From: Microbacterium testaceum
GTDB taxonomy: Bacteria > Actinomycetota > Actinomycetes > Actinomycetales > Microbacteriaceae
Direction of reading: 5' to 3'
NCBI RefSeq assembly: GCF_001476655.1
Contig: NZ_LDRT01000056.1
Span: 1 to 37,124 of the forward strand
Length of the DNA: 37,124 bases
The notes beneath the pieces are model-generated. The model did no database searches. It saw nothing but the letters and a program-made list of their open reading frames with translations, and was not told the DNA's origin. The position numbers and the translations under genes are program-made. Within the stretch, counting starts at the first letter, position 1. Every line of letters starts with the position of its first letter. Shown one piece after another: positions 1-9,247 of the stretch.

Positions 1-2927
1 CGCCTGAGTCCCGAACCCCTCCGCGTCACATCAGCGACGGCCTCTCCCGTCGCACGATCATGTCCGGCGCCGCGTGGAGCATCCCGGTCATCGTCGCCTC
101 GACGGCAGTTCCCGCACACGCCGCCGCCTCCGGACAAAAGGCCATCACGCTCGCGTTCAACCAGGCCACGTACACGGCAACGGGCTGCGCGAGCATCACC
201 GGCGTCACCATCACGGCCACCGCAAGCAGCGTCCGCCAAGCCGGCATCTCGGTCTCGGTATCTCTCCCGCAGGGCTACAGCTACAGCAACGGTGCGACGA
301 CCTACTCGGGAGTCACCGACACCAACGGTGTCGTCACTCTCCCGAACATCGTCACCCCCGGTGCCGGAGGCCAGACAGTCTTCACCGCCATCGCCGCGAG
401 CACCGCGACCAGTTCGTCGGCAAACACCAGCAGTCAGGTGCAGGTGACCCCGAACCGTGTCGCACGCGTCGCCACGAACTCCACCGTTGGATCCACGTAC
501 TCCGGCGTGCCGTCGGACGCCCTTCCGCAGGGAGGCGGGTACTTCCTCGCGCAGAACGGCGACCTCTACTACCAGAACTCGAAGATCGCGACCGGTGTCT
601 CGAGCGTGAGCGTCTACGCTTCCCCGTCCGACATCTTCGCCAGCTACAACACCTCGTCCGGCGCGGGCGCACGCGCGTCTGGAACGACCATCGTGCAGAC
701 GTACTCGGGTGCCGCGGGCACCTCGGTGGGTGCCGACTACTTCCTCACATCTGACGGGGCGCTCACGTTCCGCGGCACCAGCCTGGCCACGAACGTTACT
801 TCGGCGGCTGGGTCGTACCGTGATGGTCATTTCACCGTCGACTACATCGACGCGCAGAACGTGCGCCGGACGTTCTACGAGACCACCGCGCAGTCCGCCA
901 CCGTGACGTACCCCTCTCAGGGGTTTCGGCCTGTCACCCCTCTGGGCTCGCAGTACTTCCTCACATCGGGTGGCGATCTGTACTTCCAGAACACGAAGGT
1001 CGCCTCCGACGTCATCAGCGGCTTCACCTACTGCGGCTGGGACTGGTGGCAAGCCTGCGCTTTCAACGACACCTCCGGCAAGGGCTACATCGCGAACAAC
1101 GGATCGATAGTGGCGAGCTTCGGCCCGGTTCCGACGAGTGCAATGGCGGTCGGAAGCTACTACTTCCTCACCCCGGGGGGCGATCTCTACTACAAAGGCA
1201 CGCGTACGGCCACCGGCGTCGTGTCGGCCAGCGGAACGGAACGCGAGCGTGCCGATTACGTGGACTATGTCGACTCGAACGGCGTGGCCCGTTATCAGCA
1301 AGGCGGTGTCGACAAGGGGACCTTCTCCGTTCCCGCCGTGTCGTACGCCACCCCTCTGGGCGGGAGCTATTTCCTCATGGGAGACGGTGAACTCTGGTAC
1401 CAGAACACGCGTATCTCCACGCAGGTGCGCAGCGCCTACACCTACGCGACGTGGGACGACTGGATCGCGGTGAGCTTCGTCGACGCGGCAGGAACCGGAC
1501 GTCGAGCGCAGTGGAACTCCGTCGTCGATTCCTACACGGGTGTCCCGGCGGGCGCGACCTCGGTCGGAGCCGACTACTACCTGACCTCCGGTGGCGATCT
1601 CTACTACCGAGGGACGAAGGTGACGAGCAACGTCACCTCCGCTGTGGGATCGTGGCGGGACAACCACTTCACCGCCATGTACATGGATAACGCGGGGGTT
1701 CTCCGCTTCGTTCAAGAGACGACCATCAGCGCCTCGACCACGCAATTTCCGGTGGGGTCTGTCTCGTTGGGTGCCGGATATGTCCTCACGCCGTCCGGCG
1801 ACTTCTATTCCGGGTCCACAAAGAAGCTCACCGGCATCGCGTCAGGCGTGGGCTGGATCAAGTCGACGTGGATGCCGCAGGCGAACGTCGTCGGCAAGGA
1901 CGGCAAGGTCTATTACTTCGACATCGACACGGCCACCACACGAACGACCGCGTTCAGCAACCCTCAGGCGCTGGTGGGCGGGTTCGTCTTGTCCTCTGGT
2001 TCGCTCTATCTGGGCGACACGTTGGTGACGACGAACGTCCGCGCGGCGCAAGGTCAGCAAAAGGACGACGCGACGTCGTCGATCGTCTACACCGACGGAT
2101 CCTTGACGTACTCGTCGAACGCGAACCTGGCCAGCGGCAAACTCACGGGCATCAATACTCGCCCTATCGCCGTCGGCGGGAGCTACTTCCTGACGCCGTC
2201 TGGAGATCTCTATTACAACGGCAAAAAGTTGGCTTCGGGGATCTGCTCGGCTGCGGGGTGGATCGCGTCCACATGGTCGCCTCAGGCCATCGCGCTCGCC
2301 CTCGACGGCAGTGTGCGGCGTATCGACATCGACAACGCGACAACCTTGACCGTGACGGCACCCGGCGGCACCATCACCCGCGGCGGATACGTCCTCACGA
2401 CCGCCGGCGCGCTGTCACTCGGGAATACGGCAGTGACGACGGGCGTCGCAACTGCCCAGGGCACCCAGAAAGACGACTCCTATGCGTCGATCGTCTTCTC
2501 CGACGCCACCGTCAAGGGTGCGACGAATACGACACTCAGCGGCACGTACACGAATGTCGCCAACCGCCCCGTCGTCGTGGGGTGCGGATTCGCTCTGACC
2601 CCGACCGGGTCGTTGTACTTCGACTCCACGAATGTGCTCGACAACATCACGGATGCGGTGGGATGGGCCGCCGCCGGCAGCACACCCCGCGCTTCTGCCC
2701 TGGGCAAGGACGGCAAGATGCGACAAGTCACGTGGTCGAACAACGCGGCGAGCACGACAACGCTTTCAGCCGACTTCTCGGGTTCTCGCGCACTCGGCGG
2801 CGGCTACTCGTTGACGACCGCCGGCGCGCTCTACTACGGCGACACGCAAACGACGACCGGCGTGAGTCTCGCCCAGGGTGCGCAGCGTACCGACGGCGTG
2901 GCGTCCTTCGTCCAGATCGGTTGCTAA
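1..2927 (+). CDS. exported repeat protein, propeller-like, 5' partial
   Basis: The frame is open to the left edge (first full codon at 3) with no start codon before ATG at 60. The codons just before that ATG encode SRRTI, followed by a hydrophobic stretch and AHA-A, so the true start lies upstream and the signal peptide is RR-containing and Tat-like (RR-x-x-x-GAAWS-hydrophobic). Numbering from ATG 60, residues about 25-150 resemble a bacterial Ig-like domain (strand-rich, Thr/Ser/Val-rich). From about residue 160 to the end run twelve repeats of about 68 residues with the core Y-F-L-T-x-x-G-D-L-Y-Y. Each repeat has a second half with an x-D-x-x-G-x-x-R-like hairpin, so a beta-propeller or similar stacked fold is likely. 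There is no LPXTG, lipobox or C-terminal membrane segment; it is probably secreted. The ligand is unknown. It is convergent with the PucR gene. Confidence 0.8.
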   Translation, partial: PESRTPPRHISDGLSRRTIMSGAAWSIPVIVASTAVPAHAAASGQKAITLAFNQATYTATGCASITGVTITATASSVRQAGISVSVSLPQGYSYSNGATTYSGVTDTNGVVTLPNIVTPGAGGQTVFTAIAASTATSSSANTSSQVQVTPNRVARVATNSTVGSTYSGVPSDALPQGGGYFLAQNGDLYYQNSKIATGVSSVSVYASPSDIFASYNTSSGAGARASGTTIVQTYSGAAGTSVGADYFLTSDGALTFRGTSLATNVTSAAGSYRDGHFTVDYIDAQNVRRTFYETTAQSATVTYPSQGFRPVTPLGSQYFLTSGGDLYFQNTKVASDVISGFTYCGWDWWQACAFNDTSGKGYIANNGSIVASFGPVPTSAMAVGSYYFLTPGGDLYYKGTRTATGVVSASGTERERADYVDYVDSNGVARYQQGGVDKGTFSVPAVSYATPLGGSYFLMGDGELWYQNTRISTQVRSAYTYATWDDWIAVSFVDAAGTGRRAQWNSVVDSYTGVPAGATSVGADYYLTSGGDLYYRGTKVTSNVTSAVGSWRDNHFTAMYMDNAGVLRFVQETTISASTTQFPVGSVSLGAGYVLTPSGDFYSGSTKKLTGIASGVGWIKSTWMPQANVVGKDGKVYYFDIDTATTRTTAFSNPQALVGGFVLSSGSLYLGDTLVTTNVRAAQGQQKDDATSSIVYTDGSLTYSSNANLASGKLTGINTRPIAVGGSYFLTPSGDLYYNGKKLASGICSAAGWIASTWSPQAIALALDGSVRRIDIDNATTLTVTAPGGTITRGGYVLTTAGALSLGNTAVTTGVATAQGTQKDDSYASIVFSDATVKGATNTTLSGTYTNVANRPVVVGCGFALTPTGSLYFDSTNVLDNITDAVGWAAAGSTPRASALGKDGKMRQVTWSNNAASTTTLSADFSGSRALGGGYSLTTAGALYYGDTQTTTGVSLAQGAQRTDGVASFVQIGC
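541..2870 (+). repeat. twelve tandem ~205-bp coding repeats
   Basis: The YFLTxxGDLYY core is encoded near 541, 739, 951, 1159, 1363, 1571, 1777, 1980, 2180, 2384, 2587 and 2802, a spacing of about 200-215 bp (about 68 residues). The first six units alternate between two subtypes: one continues with a Trp/Tyr-rich segment such as YATWDDW, the other with a GSWRDNHF-type segment. The last six alternate between a VGWIxST type and a xAQGxQKDD type. This suggests a two-unit ancestral block that was amplified. Confidence 0.75.
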
Positions 2928-2945
2928 GGGCCGGGTGAGATGCAC

Positions 2946-2990
2946 GAAGGCCCGTTGGTCGGAGAGATTCACCTCCGCTGACGGGCCTTC
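2946..2990. terminator. bidirectional hairpin terminator
   Basis: GAAGGCCCGT (2946-2955) and ACGGGCCTTC (2981-2990) form a perfect 10-bp stem. A smaller CGGAG/CTCCG pair lies in the loop. It sits between the convergent ends of the secreted repeat protein (stop 2927) and the PucR regulator (stop 3036). There is no long T tract, as is usual in high-GC actinobacteria. Confidence 0.65.
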
Positions 2991-3035
2991 AGCATTCGCT
3001 CACAGCCCTGTAGAACCGGACTCGGATCACGAACG

Positions 3036-4349
3036 TCAGATGCGCGGAGCCCGTCGCGCCGCTGCTCCGCGCCGCCGCGTGGCATCCGTTCCGATCGACC
3101 CGAGGATCAACGCGGTCTGGAGGATGAGCGCTTCGCGGGGGCCCGTGGCATCCCATCCGATGACCTCGGACACCCGCTTCAAGCGGTAACGGACGGTGTT
3201 CGGGTGCACGTACAGCTCGCGCGCGGTGGCCTCGAGCGAACGACCGTTGTCGAGGTAGCTCCAGAGCGTTGCGACGAGGTCGGTGCTGTGCGCCTGGAGA
3301 GGGCGGTACACGCGGTCCACGAGTGTCTGCTTGGCCACCGCGTCGCCGGCGAGGGCACGCTCGGGGAGAAGATCGTCTGCTTCGACCGGGCGCGGAGCGT
3401 TGCGCCACGCACGAGCGACGGCGAAGCCCGCGAGGGCCGCGCGGGCACTCTGCCCGGCGTCGACGAGAGCGGCGACCGGGGGGCCGAGCACGAGGTGGCC
3501 CGAGCCGAAGCCGGGCTCGAGACGCTTGGCGATCTCGGTGAAGGGGAGCTCGGTCCTGTCGTCACCCCCGCGGGAGGGCAACTCGGCCCGCCCGAGCACG
3601 AGAACGAGACGCGAACCCTGGACACCGATCAGGACGTCCACGCCGAGCTTGCGGGCCGTGCGGCGTACCTGATCGACGTCGAACTGCGGGGGCGTCGTGC
3701 CCACGAGGACGGCGACCTCACCGTGACCGTGCCAGCCCAGGGCGGCGATGCGGCTGGGAAGCTCTTCGTCGGCCTCGCCCGTGAGGATCGAATCGACGAC
3801 GAGCGCCTCGAGGCGCGCGTCCCAGAGCCCTCGGGCTTCGGCCGCACGCGCGTAGACATCCGCCGCGGCGAAGGCCACCTCGCGCGAGTAGAGGAGCATG
3901 GCCTCGCGCACGCTCTTGCTGCGCCCGGCGACCCGCTCCTCCATCACCTCGACGGTGACGCGCACGAGCTGCAGTGTCTGCGTGAGGCTCACACTGCGGA
4001 GGAGTTCCCGGGGAGCCGCCGCGAAGATGTCCGACGCGATCGCCGGCGTCTGAGCGGGGTCCTCGACCCACTGCGTGAACGACGTGATGCCGGCCTGGGC
4101 GACGAGACCGACGGCCGAGCGCCGGGCGGGCGGCATCCCGGCGTACCAGGGAAGGGTCTCTTCGAGACGCTGGATCGTCGCCGTCGCGAGGTCGCCCGAG
4201 ATGCGACGCAGCCAGACGAGGGTCTCTTCCTTGTCACGGGCAGCGCGGTCGCGATCCGCGGCCGTAGCCCCCGGCGACTCCGGCGGAATGCGGTCGGGAC
4301 CGGCCCCACCCGGAAGGGGGGAGTCGGTCCCGACCGTGGGTTCACTCAC
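3036..4349 (-). CDS. PucR-family transcriptional regulator (FasR/Rv2242-like)
   Basis: A 437-residue protein from GTG at 4349, 4 bases after the aceE stop, so translated from the same message. The open frame extends further upstream inside aceE, but that part is low-complexity Arg/Ser sequence and is not credible. The C-terminus has the PucR-type HTH: the segment YLDNGRSLEATARELYVHPN followed by TVRYRLKRV. The middle has a GGDEF-like/CdaR-type region. In M. tuberculosis a PucR protein (Rv2242) lies between aceE and fabD, and in Streptomyces the related FasR activates the fab genes. By that context this is probably a regulator of fatty-acid synthesis or of acetyl-CoA supply. Here fabD does not follow. 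Confidence 0.85.
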   Translation of the reverse strand: MSEPTVGTDSPLPGGAGPDRIPPESPGATAADRDRAARDKEETLVWLRRISGDLATATIQRLEETLPWYAGMPPARRSAVGLVAQAGITSFTQWVEDPAQTPAIASDIFAAAPRELLRSVSLTQTLQLVRVTVEVMEERVAGRSKSVREAMLLYSREVAFAAADVYARAAEARGLWDARLEALVVDSILTGEADEELPSRIAALGWHGHGEVAVLVGTTPPQFDVDQVRRTARKLGVDVLIGVQGSRLVLVLGRAELPSRGGDDRTELPFTEIAKRLEPGFGSGHLVLGPPVAALVDAGQSARAALAGFAVARAWRNAPRPVEADDLLPERALAGDAVAKQTLVDRVYRPLQAHSTDLVATLWSYLDNGRSLEATARELYVHPNTVRYRLKRVSEVIGWDATGPREALILQTALILGSIGTDATRRRGAAARRAPRI

Positions 4350-4353
4350 GTGA

Positions 4354-7080
4354 TCAGGCCTCGCCACCCGCGTTGCCGCTGGTGCCGGCGTTGACGTCGT
4401 GCAGGCGGTACTTCTCGATCGCCTGACCGACGACCGCGCGGTCGACCTTGCCCTCTTCCGCCAGCGCTTGCAGGGCGCGGACCGCGAGCGAGGGGCCGTC
4501 GATCTTGAAGAAGCGACGAGCCGCGGCACGGGTGTCGGAGAAGCCGAAGCCGTCGGCGCCGAGCGTCCAGTAGTTCTGCGGGACCCACTGACGGATCTGG
4601 TCCTGGACCGCGTGCATCCAGTCGCTGACGGCGACCACGGGGCCGTCGGCTTCCTTCAGCTTGTCGGTGAGGTAGGCCACGCGGGGCTCTTCCTCGGGGT
4701 GGAGGAAGTTGTGCTCGTCGGCGGCGAGACCGTCGCGACGCAACTCGGACCACGAGGTGACCGACCAGACGTCGGCGACGACACCCCAGTCGTCCTTGAG
4801 CAGACGCTGGGCCTCGAAGGCCCACGGCACACCGACGCCCGAGGCGAGCAGCTGCGTGCGGGGGCCGTCGCCCTCGCCCGACGAGATGTGGTGGATGCCG
4901 CGAACGATGCCGTCGACGTCGACCCCCTCGGGCTCGGCCGGCTGCACGTACGGCTCGTTGTATACCGTCATGTAGTACATGACGTTGGGGTCGGGGTGGT
5001 TGCCGCCGTACATGCGCTCGATACCCGAACGGACGATGTGCGAGATCTCGTAGCCGTAGGCCGGGTCGTACGACACGGTCGCCGGGTTCGTCGAGGCGAG
5101 AAGCTGCGAGTGACCGTCCGCGTGCTGCAGACCTTCGCCCGTCAGCGTCGTGCGGCCGGCGGTCGCGCCGATGATGAAACCGCGCGCCATCTGGTCGCCC
5201 GCGGCCCACTGGGCGTCGCCCGTGCGCTGGAAGCCGAACATCGAGTAGAAGACGTAGACCGGGATCAGCGGCTCGCCGTGGGTCGAGTACGCCGTACCCG
5301 CCGCGGTGAACGCCGCGAGGGCGCCCGCCTCGTTGATGCCGACGTGGATGATCTGGCCCTGCGGGCTCTCCTTGTACGCCAGCAGCAGCTCGCGGTCGAC
5401 GGAGGTGTAGTGCTGGCCCTTGGGGTTGTAGATCTTCGCCGTCGGGAAGTACGCGTCCATACCGAACGTGCGTGCCTCGTCGGGGATGATCGGCACGATG
5501 CGGTGACCGAAGTCCTTCACGCGCAGCAGGTCCTTGAGCAGACGCACGAACGCCATCGTGGTGGCGATCTCCTGCGTGCCCGAGCCCTTCTTGGGCAGCG
5601 CGTAGGCGGCGTCGCCCGGCAGCTCGAGGCCGACGTGCGTGGTACGACGCTCGGGCAGGAATCCGCCGAGCGAGCGACGACGCTCGAGCATGTACTTGAT
5701 CGTCTCGTCCTGCTCACCGGGGTTGTAGTACGGCGGCTGGTACGGGTTCTCGTCGAGCTGCGCGTCGGTGACGGGGATGTCCATCGCGTCGCGGAACGCC
5801 TTGAGGTCGTCGAGCGTCAGCTTCTTCATCTGGTGGGTCGCGTTGCGGCCCTCGAAGTGCGGACCGAGGCCGTAGCCCTTGATCGTCTTCGCCAGGATGA
5901 CGGTGGGCTGGCCCTTGTGCTCCTTGGCCGCCTTGAACGCTGCGAACACCTTGCGGTAGTCGTGTCCACCGCGCTTGAGGCCCCAGACCTGCTCGTCGGT
6001 GTAGTCCTTCACGAGCTCGAGGGCGCGGGGGTCGCGACCGAAGAAGTTCTCGCGGACGTAGGCGCCGTTCTCGGCCTTGTACGTCTGGTAGTCGCCGTCG
6101 GGCGTCGTGTTCATGAGGTTGAGCAGCGCGCCCTCGGTGTCGCGGGCGAGCAGGTCGTCCCACTCGCGGCCCCAGACGACCTTGATGACGTTCCAGCCGG
6201 CGCCGCGGAAGAAGCTCTCGAGCTCCTGGATGATCTTGCCGTTGCCGCGGACGGGACCGTCAAGACGCTGGAGGTTGCAGTTCACGATGAACGTCAGGTT
6301 GTCGAGGCCCTCGTTCGCCGCGACCTGCAGCTGACCGCGGCTCTCGACCTCGTCCATCTCGCCGTCACCGAGATACGCCCAGACGTGCGAGTCGGAGACA
6401 TCCTTGATGCCGCGGTTCGAGAGGTACTTGTTCGACATCGCCTGGTAGATGGCGTTGATGGGACCGAGACCCATCGAGACCGTCGGGAACTGCCAGAACT
6501 CCGGCATGAGACGGGGGTGGGGGTAGGACGGGATGCCATTCGGCGCCTGCGACTTCTCCTGGCGGAAACCGTCGAGCTGCGCCTCGGTGAGACGCCCCTC
6601 GAGGTAGGCGCGGGCGTAGGCGCCGGGGGAGGCGTGGCCCTGGATGAAGATCTGGTCGCCGCCGGACGGATCGTCGAGACCGCGGAAGAAGTGGTTGAAC
6701 CCGACCTCGTACAGCGCGGCCGAAGAGGCATAGGTCGAGATGTGCCCACCGACGCCGATGCCGGGACGCTGCGCGCGGTGCACGGTGACCGCGGCGTTCC
6801 AGCGGATCCACTTGCGGTAGCGGCGCTCGAGCTCTTCGTCACCGGGGAACTCGGGCTCGTTCTTCTGCGAGATGGTGTTGATGTAGTCGGTGGTGGGAAC
6901 CATCGGCACGTTGAGGTGCAGTTCCTTCGAGCCCTTGAGAAGGCTCAGCATGATCTCGCGAGCGCGGGCCGGCCCCTTGGCCTGGACGAGCTGTCGCAGG
7001 GATTCCTGCCACTCCCCGGTCTCTTCGGGGTCGCTGTCCTGCGGCCCTTGCGAATACGGATCCTGGTCGTGAACAGTCAC
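4354..7080 (-). CDS. aceE: pyruvate dehydrogenase E1 component, homodimeric type
   Basis: 908 residues from GTG at 7080, preceded by AAAGG; a longer frame to 7158 adds sequence not seen in the family. It catalyses thiamine-diphosphate-dependent decarboxylation of pyruvate and reductive acetylation of the E2 lipoyl group. The ThDP-binding GDGEMDE...[10 protein letters not shown] block is present, as are the [20 protein letters not shown] and [15 protein letters not shown] segments typical of AceE. Length agrees with the family (about 890-930). It is the first gene of a two-gene unit with the PucR regulator (4-bp gap). A 7-bp inverted repeat lies in the leader at 7097-7115. Confidence 0.97.
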   Translation of the reverse strand: MTVHDQDPYSQGPQDSDPEETGEWQESLRQLVQAKGPARAREIMLSLLKGSKELHLNVPMVPTTDYINTISQKNEPEFPGDEELERRYRKWIRWNAAVTVHRAQRPGIGVGGHISTYASSAALYEVGFNHFFRGLDDPSGGDQIFIQGHASPGAYARAYLEGRLTEAQLDGFRQEKSQAPNGIPSYPHPRLMPEFWQFPTVSMGLGPINAIYQAMSNKYLSNRGIKDVSDSHVWAYLGDGEMDEVESRGQLQVAANEGLDNLTFIVNCNLQRLDGPVRGNGKIIQELESFFRGAGWNVIKVVWGREWDDLLARDTEGALLNLMNTTPDGDYQTYKAENGAYVRENFFGRDPRALELVKDYTDEQVWGLKRGGHDYRKVFAAFKAAKEHKGQPTVILAKTIKGYGLGPHFEGRNATHQMKKLTLDDLKAFRDAMDIPVTDAQLDENPYQPPYYNPGEQDETIKYMLERRRSLGGFLPERRTTHVGLELPGDAAYALPKKGSGTQEIATTMAFVRLLKDLLRVKDFGHRIVPIIPDEARTFGMDAYFPTAKIYNPKGQHYTSVDRELLLAYKESPQGQIIHVGINEAGALAAFTAAGTAYSTHGEPLIPVYVFYSMFGFQRTGDAQWAAGDQMARGFIIGATAGRTTLTGEGLQHADGHSQLLASTNPATVSYDPAYGYEISHIVRSGIERMYGGNHPDPNVMYYMTVYNEPYVQPAEPEGVDVDGIVRGIHHISSGEGDGPRTQLLASGVGVPWAFEAQRLLKDDWGVVADVWSVTSWSELRRDGLAADEHNFLHPEEEPRVAYLTDKLKEADGPVVAVSDWMHAVQDQIRQWVPQNYWTLGADGFGFSDTRAAARRFFKIDGPSLAVRALQALAEEGKVDRAVVGQAIEKYRLHDVNAGTSGNAGGEA

Positions 7081-7096
7081 GGAAGACCTTTCGTCG

Positions 7097-7115
7097 TCTG
7101 GCAGGTCATGCCAGA
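7097..7115. promoter_or_regulatory. inverted repeat in aceE leader
   Basis: TCTGGCA-GGTCA-TGCCAGA is a perfect 7-bp inverted repeat around a 5-base spacer, starting 17 bases upstream of the aceE start. It could be an operator or an RNA hairpin close to the ribosome-binding site. No known regulator is assigned. Confidence 0.35.
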
Positions 7116-7327
7116 GAATCGCCATACGAGTGCGGCAACCCTTGTTCGCTCCGCACAATCAACCAGCGTCCAGCCTAGCGAGTCGCAGCGTCAACGGATG
7201 CGCGCTCGACGGACACCTCTTCCGCGACCTCGAGACGCTTCGCCGTCGAACGATCGCGACCGGCAGGGAAGCGGATCACCGGATGCCACGCCCCGGCGCT
7301 TCACCGCGGGCGCATCGGATGCGGGTC

Positions 7328-7333
7328 TAGCCT
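7328..7333 (+). promoter_or_regulatory. -10 box, probable leaderless start
   Basis: TAGCCT lies 6 bases before the GTG at 7340, the distance at which transcription would begin at the start codon. There is no Shine-Dalgarno sequence. No clear -35 element is visible. Confidence 0.45.
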
Positions 7334-7339
7334 GAGCGC

Positions 7340-8035
7340 GTGACCTCCAGCTCATCCGCGGGCTTCCGGACCCGCCCCGAGCATCGCTGGCCGGTGCTGA
7401 TCGCTCTCGGTGTCGGCACCGGGCTCTACGCGGTCCTTCCCAGCGACGCGTCGGGCATCCTCCGCTACGTCGTCGTGATCGCCGGCGTCCTGTGCGCGAT
7501 CCCCATGGTGGTGACCAACCCCGCGCGATTGACCCGGGAGACGCGCGTCGGACGCGGTTTCGCCCTGGCGTTCACCGTCGTGCTCCTCGCCGCGAACCAG
7601 GTCGCCTTCTTCCTCCTCGTCCACCAGCTGCTCCAGGGTGAGGGGAGCGGCGCGCAAACCCTGCTGGGCGCGGCGCAGGTGTGGGCGATCAACGTCATCG
7701 GTTACGCCGTCGTCTACTGGGAGATGGATCGGGGCGGTCCGATCGCCCGCCGCCGCGATGCCCGCGACGAGCTGCCGCCCGCCGACTTCCAGTTCCCGCA
7801 GGACTCCGACCGCGACGCGGTGAGCGAGGTCGCCCGCCGCTCCTCCGACGTCGAGGACTGGGCGCCCGGGTACGTCGACTACCTGTACTTCTCGGCATCC
7901 AACGCGATGGCCTTCAGCCCCACCGACGTCATGCCGCTGAGCACCCGCGCGAAGATGTTCATGATGGTGCAGGCGATCTCGGGGTTCGTGCTGCTCGCGC
8001 TGGTGATCGCGCGGAGCGTGAACATTCTGAGTTGA
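7340..8035 (+). CDS. DUF1345 family membrane protein
   Basis: 231 residues from GTG at 7340. About five membrane segments are visible: near residues 18-36, 40-58, 74-95, 108-125 and 205-228. The C-terminal motif WAPGYVDYLYFSASNAMAFSPTDVMPLSTRAK, with the conserved Y-F-S and S-P-T-D-V before the last helix, is characteristic of DUF1345. This family is predicted to be integral membrane, and its helix-pore-helix-like C-terminus recalls small ion channels; its function is not established. It is divergent from aceE. Its stop codon abuts the left island repeat, so it marks the island's chromosomal flank. Confidence 0.85.
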   Translation: MTSSSSAGFRTRPEHRWPVLIALGVGTGLYAVLPSDASGILRYVVVIAGVLCAIPMVVTNPARLTRETRVGRGFALAFTVVLLAANQVAFFLLVHQLLQGEGSGAQTLLGAAQVWAINVIGYAVVYWEMDRGGPIARRRDARDELPPADFQFPQDSDRDAVSEVARRSSDVEDWAPGYVDYLYFSASNAMAFSPTDVMPLSTRAKMFMMVQAISGFVLLALVIARSVNILS

Positions 8036-8075
8036 CGGTGGTGGGCCCTGCCGGGATCGAACCGACGACATCCAC
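8036..8075 (-). repeat. left attachment repeat (tRNA-Val 3' fragment)
   Basis: Forty bases identical to 12002-12041. On the minus strand they give the 3' anticodon-stem half, variable loop, T arm, acceptor strand and CCA of tRNA-Val. The 5' half of the tRNA is missing, so this is a remnant and not a gene. It begins directly after the DUF1345 stop codon (8033-8035). Confidence 0.9.
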
Positions 8076-8123
8076 AATGTGAATCTGACTGAGAACGGGC
8101 GAGAGTCAATTTCGCGCGTTTCA

Positions 8124-8139
8124 CAACCTTCGGAGGTTG
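8124..8139 (-). terminator. short hairpin downstream of the nuclease-like gene
   Basis: CAACCT-TCGG-AGGTTG forms a 6-bp stem with a tetraloop, 54 bases past the stop of the minus-strand gene at 8193. There is no T tract, so terminator activity is only possible. Confidence 0.3.
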
Positions 8140-8192
8140 CACGGTCCGGCCCTGATTTCATCCCACGGGGACGTGTGAGCAGGCCCGAAAGC

Positions 8193-9086
8193 TCAGATGA
8201 ACTCGATGTCTTCCAGCATGAGAGAGTGCAGATCGGCCCGGGCCGAACTCAAGTCGACGGCGCGATCGGCAAGCGTTATCAAGTAGGTGTCCAGCGACCA
8301 GGCGGTGAGCTTTCCGTACCGCGCCGAGTAGAAGCCCACACGATCAATTTTGTAAGTGTTGGAGTAGTCCAGCAACGCGTACGCGAGGAGTTGGTAGACC
8401 TGATCGGGAGTGATGGTGTCTGTACGTACACCGGCCTTGGTCTTAGTGCCTAGCTGGGTCTTTACATCCACGAGCAGCCCGTTCGCGATCAGATCAGCCT
8501 CCGCCGCGATCCGCTGACCATCCCCCAGTTTGGATAGGTCAAAGAGCGGTCCCAGCGCGTAGGGTGCGTCCAGCGCCGGGATTAGCTCGCGGTCAGCAAG
8601 TTCGAGGAGTGCGGTCAACTCCGCGACAACATCAGCGGGAGATTTCTCCATGAGCAAGGATGCGGAGAACTGACCGGATCGAACGAGACTCGGGATGTAC
8701 GGCGCGAACGCCGCCCCGGCACGGTAGGCCGCTACACACTGTGCCAGACCCCACGCAGCACGAGCACGCCGCGAGGAATCCGACGGGTCGGCGGCGACTG
8801 CACTCAGCTCCCTAATTTCGTCGTGGTACTCGACGTTCAGGGGGAACAGCAGCAACGCGGCGTCGGGCACGTCGGCGGGGTCGAGGCGAAGCCGGATCAA
8901 TAGATCCACTGCGGTCCCTACTATGCCCGCAGACGCGCTCGTACCGTCCACCTTGAGTGGACCCGCCTGAGCCTTGTACTCGGCTTGTAGGGGCTTGATG
9001 TTGGGGAACTGGGCGCGCACGTACTGGAAGATCGACGCGTCCGAATTTTTCAGGTCGCGCGTGAGGATGCCTGTCGTCATGTACAC
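8193..9086 (-). CDS. putative PD-(D/E)XK nuclease, island gene
   Basis: About 297 residues from GTG at 9086, chosen because TACGGT lies 7 bases upstream (leaderless pattern). ATG at 9116 or 9080 is also possible, and the frame opens at 9203. I do not recognise a named family. The C-terminal third contains AEADLIANGLLVDVKTQ, giving E-x-D followed eight residues later by D-x-K, then DQVYQLLAYALL, which matches the Q-x-x-x-Y motif of RecB/Cas4-type PD-(D/E)XK nucleases. The N-terminal part is helical and unassigned. It is divergent from the adenine methyltransferase 212 bases away, an arrangement expected of a restriction-modification pair. Nuclease activity is inferred from motifs only. Confidence 0.6.
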   Translation of the reverse strand: MYMTTGILTRDLKNSDASIFQYVRAQFPNIKPLQAEYKAQAGPLKVDGTSASAGIVGTAVDLLIRLRLDPADVPDAALLLFPLNVEYHDEIRELSAVAADPSDSSRRARAAWGLAQCVAAYRAGAAFAPYIPSLVRSGQFSASLLMEKSPADVVAELTALLELADRELIPALDAPYALGPLFDLSKLGDGQRIAAEADLIANGLLVDVKTQLGTKTKAGVRTDTITPDQVYQLLAYALLDYSNTYKIDRVGFYSARYGKLTAWSLDTYLITLADRAVDLSSARADLHSLMLEDIEFI

Positions 9087-9247
9087 GGGTCGAACCGTAC
9101 CGACCGGCAGCGACATCGGGGGGCAACGCCGCACGTGTCGCGGCGCCGGGCGCGCCGTATCTCGCAGTTTCGGCGAAACGGACGAGTAACAGCGACGGAG
9201 CACGGCAGGCGGTACAGGCCACCTACCCCATTTACAGTGAGTTAGCG

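Noticed and set aside
541..2870. CRISPR array or non-coding tandem repeat
   Set aside because: The periodicity is in protein-coding sequence with synonymous drift; there are no short identical repeats with unique spacers.
3204..4394. Long plus-strand open frame opposite the PucR regulator
   Set aside because: Antisense shadow; the minus strand encodes a recognisable PucR HTH protein.
4399..7335. Very long plus-strand open frame opposite aceE
   Set aside because: It is a high-GC antisense shadow of the clear aceE gene, Val/Arg/Leu-rich without any recognisable domain.
8036..8110. A second tRNA-Val gene
   Set aside because: Only the 3' half matches; there is no D arm, 5' acceptor strand or pairing anticodon stem. 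It is an attachment-site remnant.
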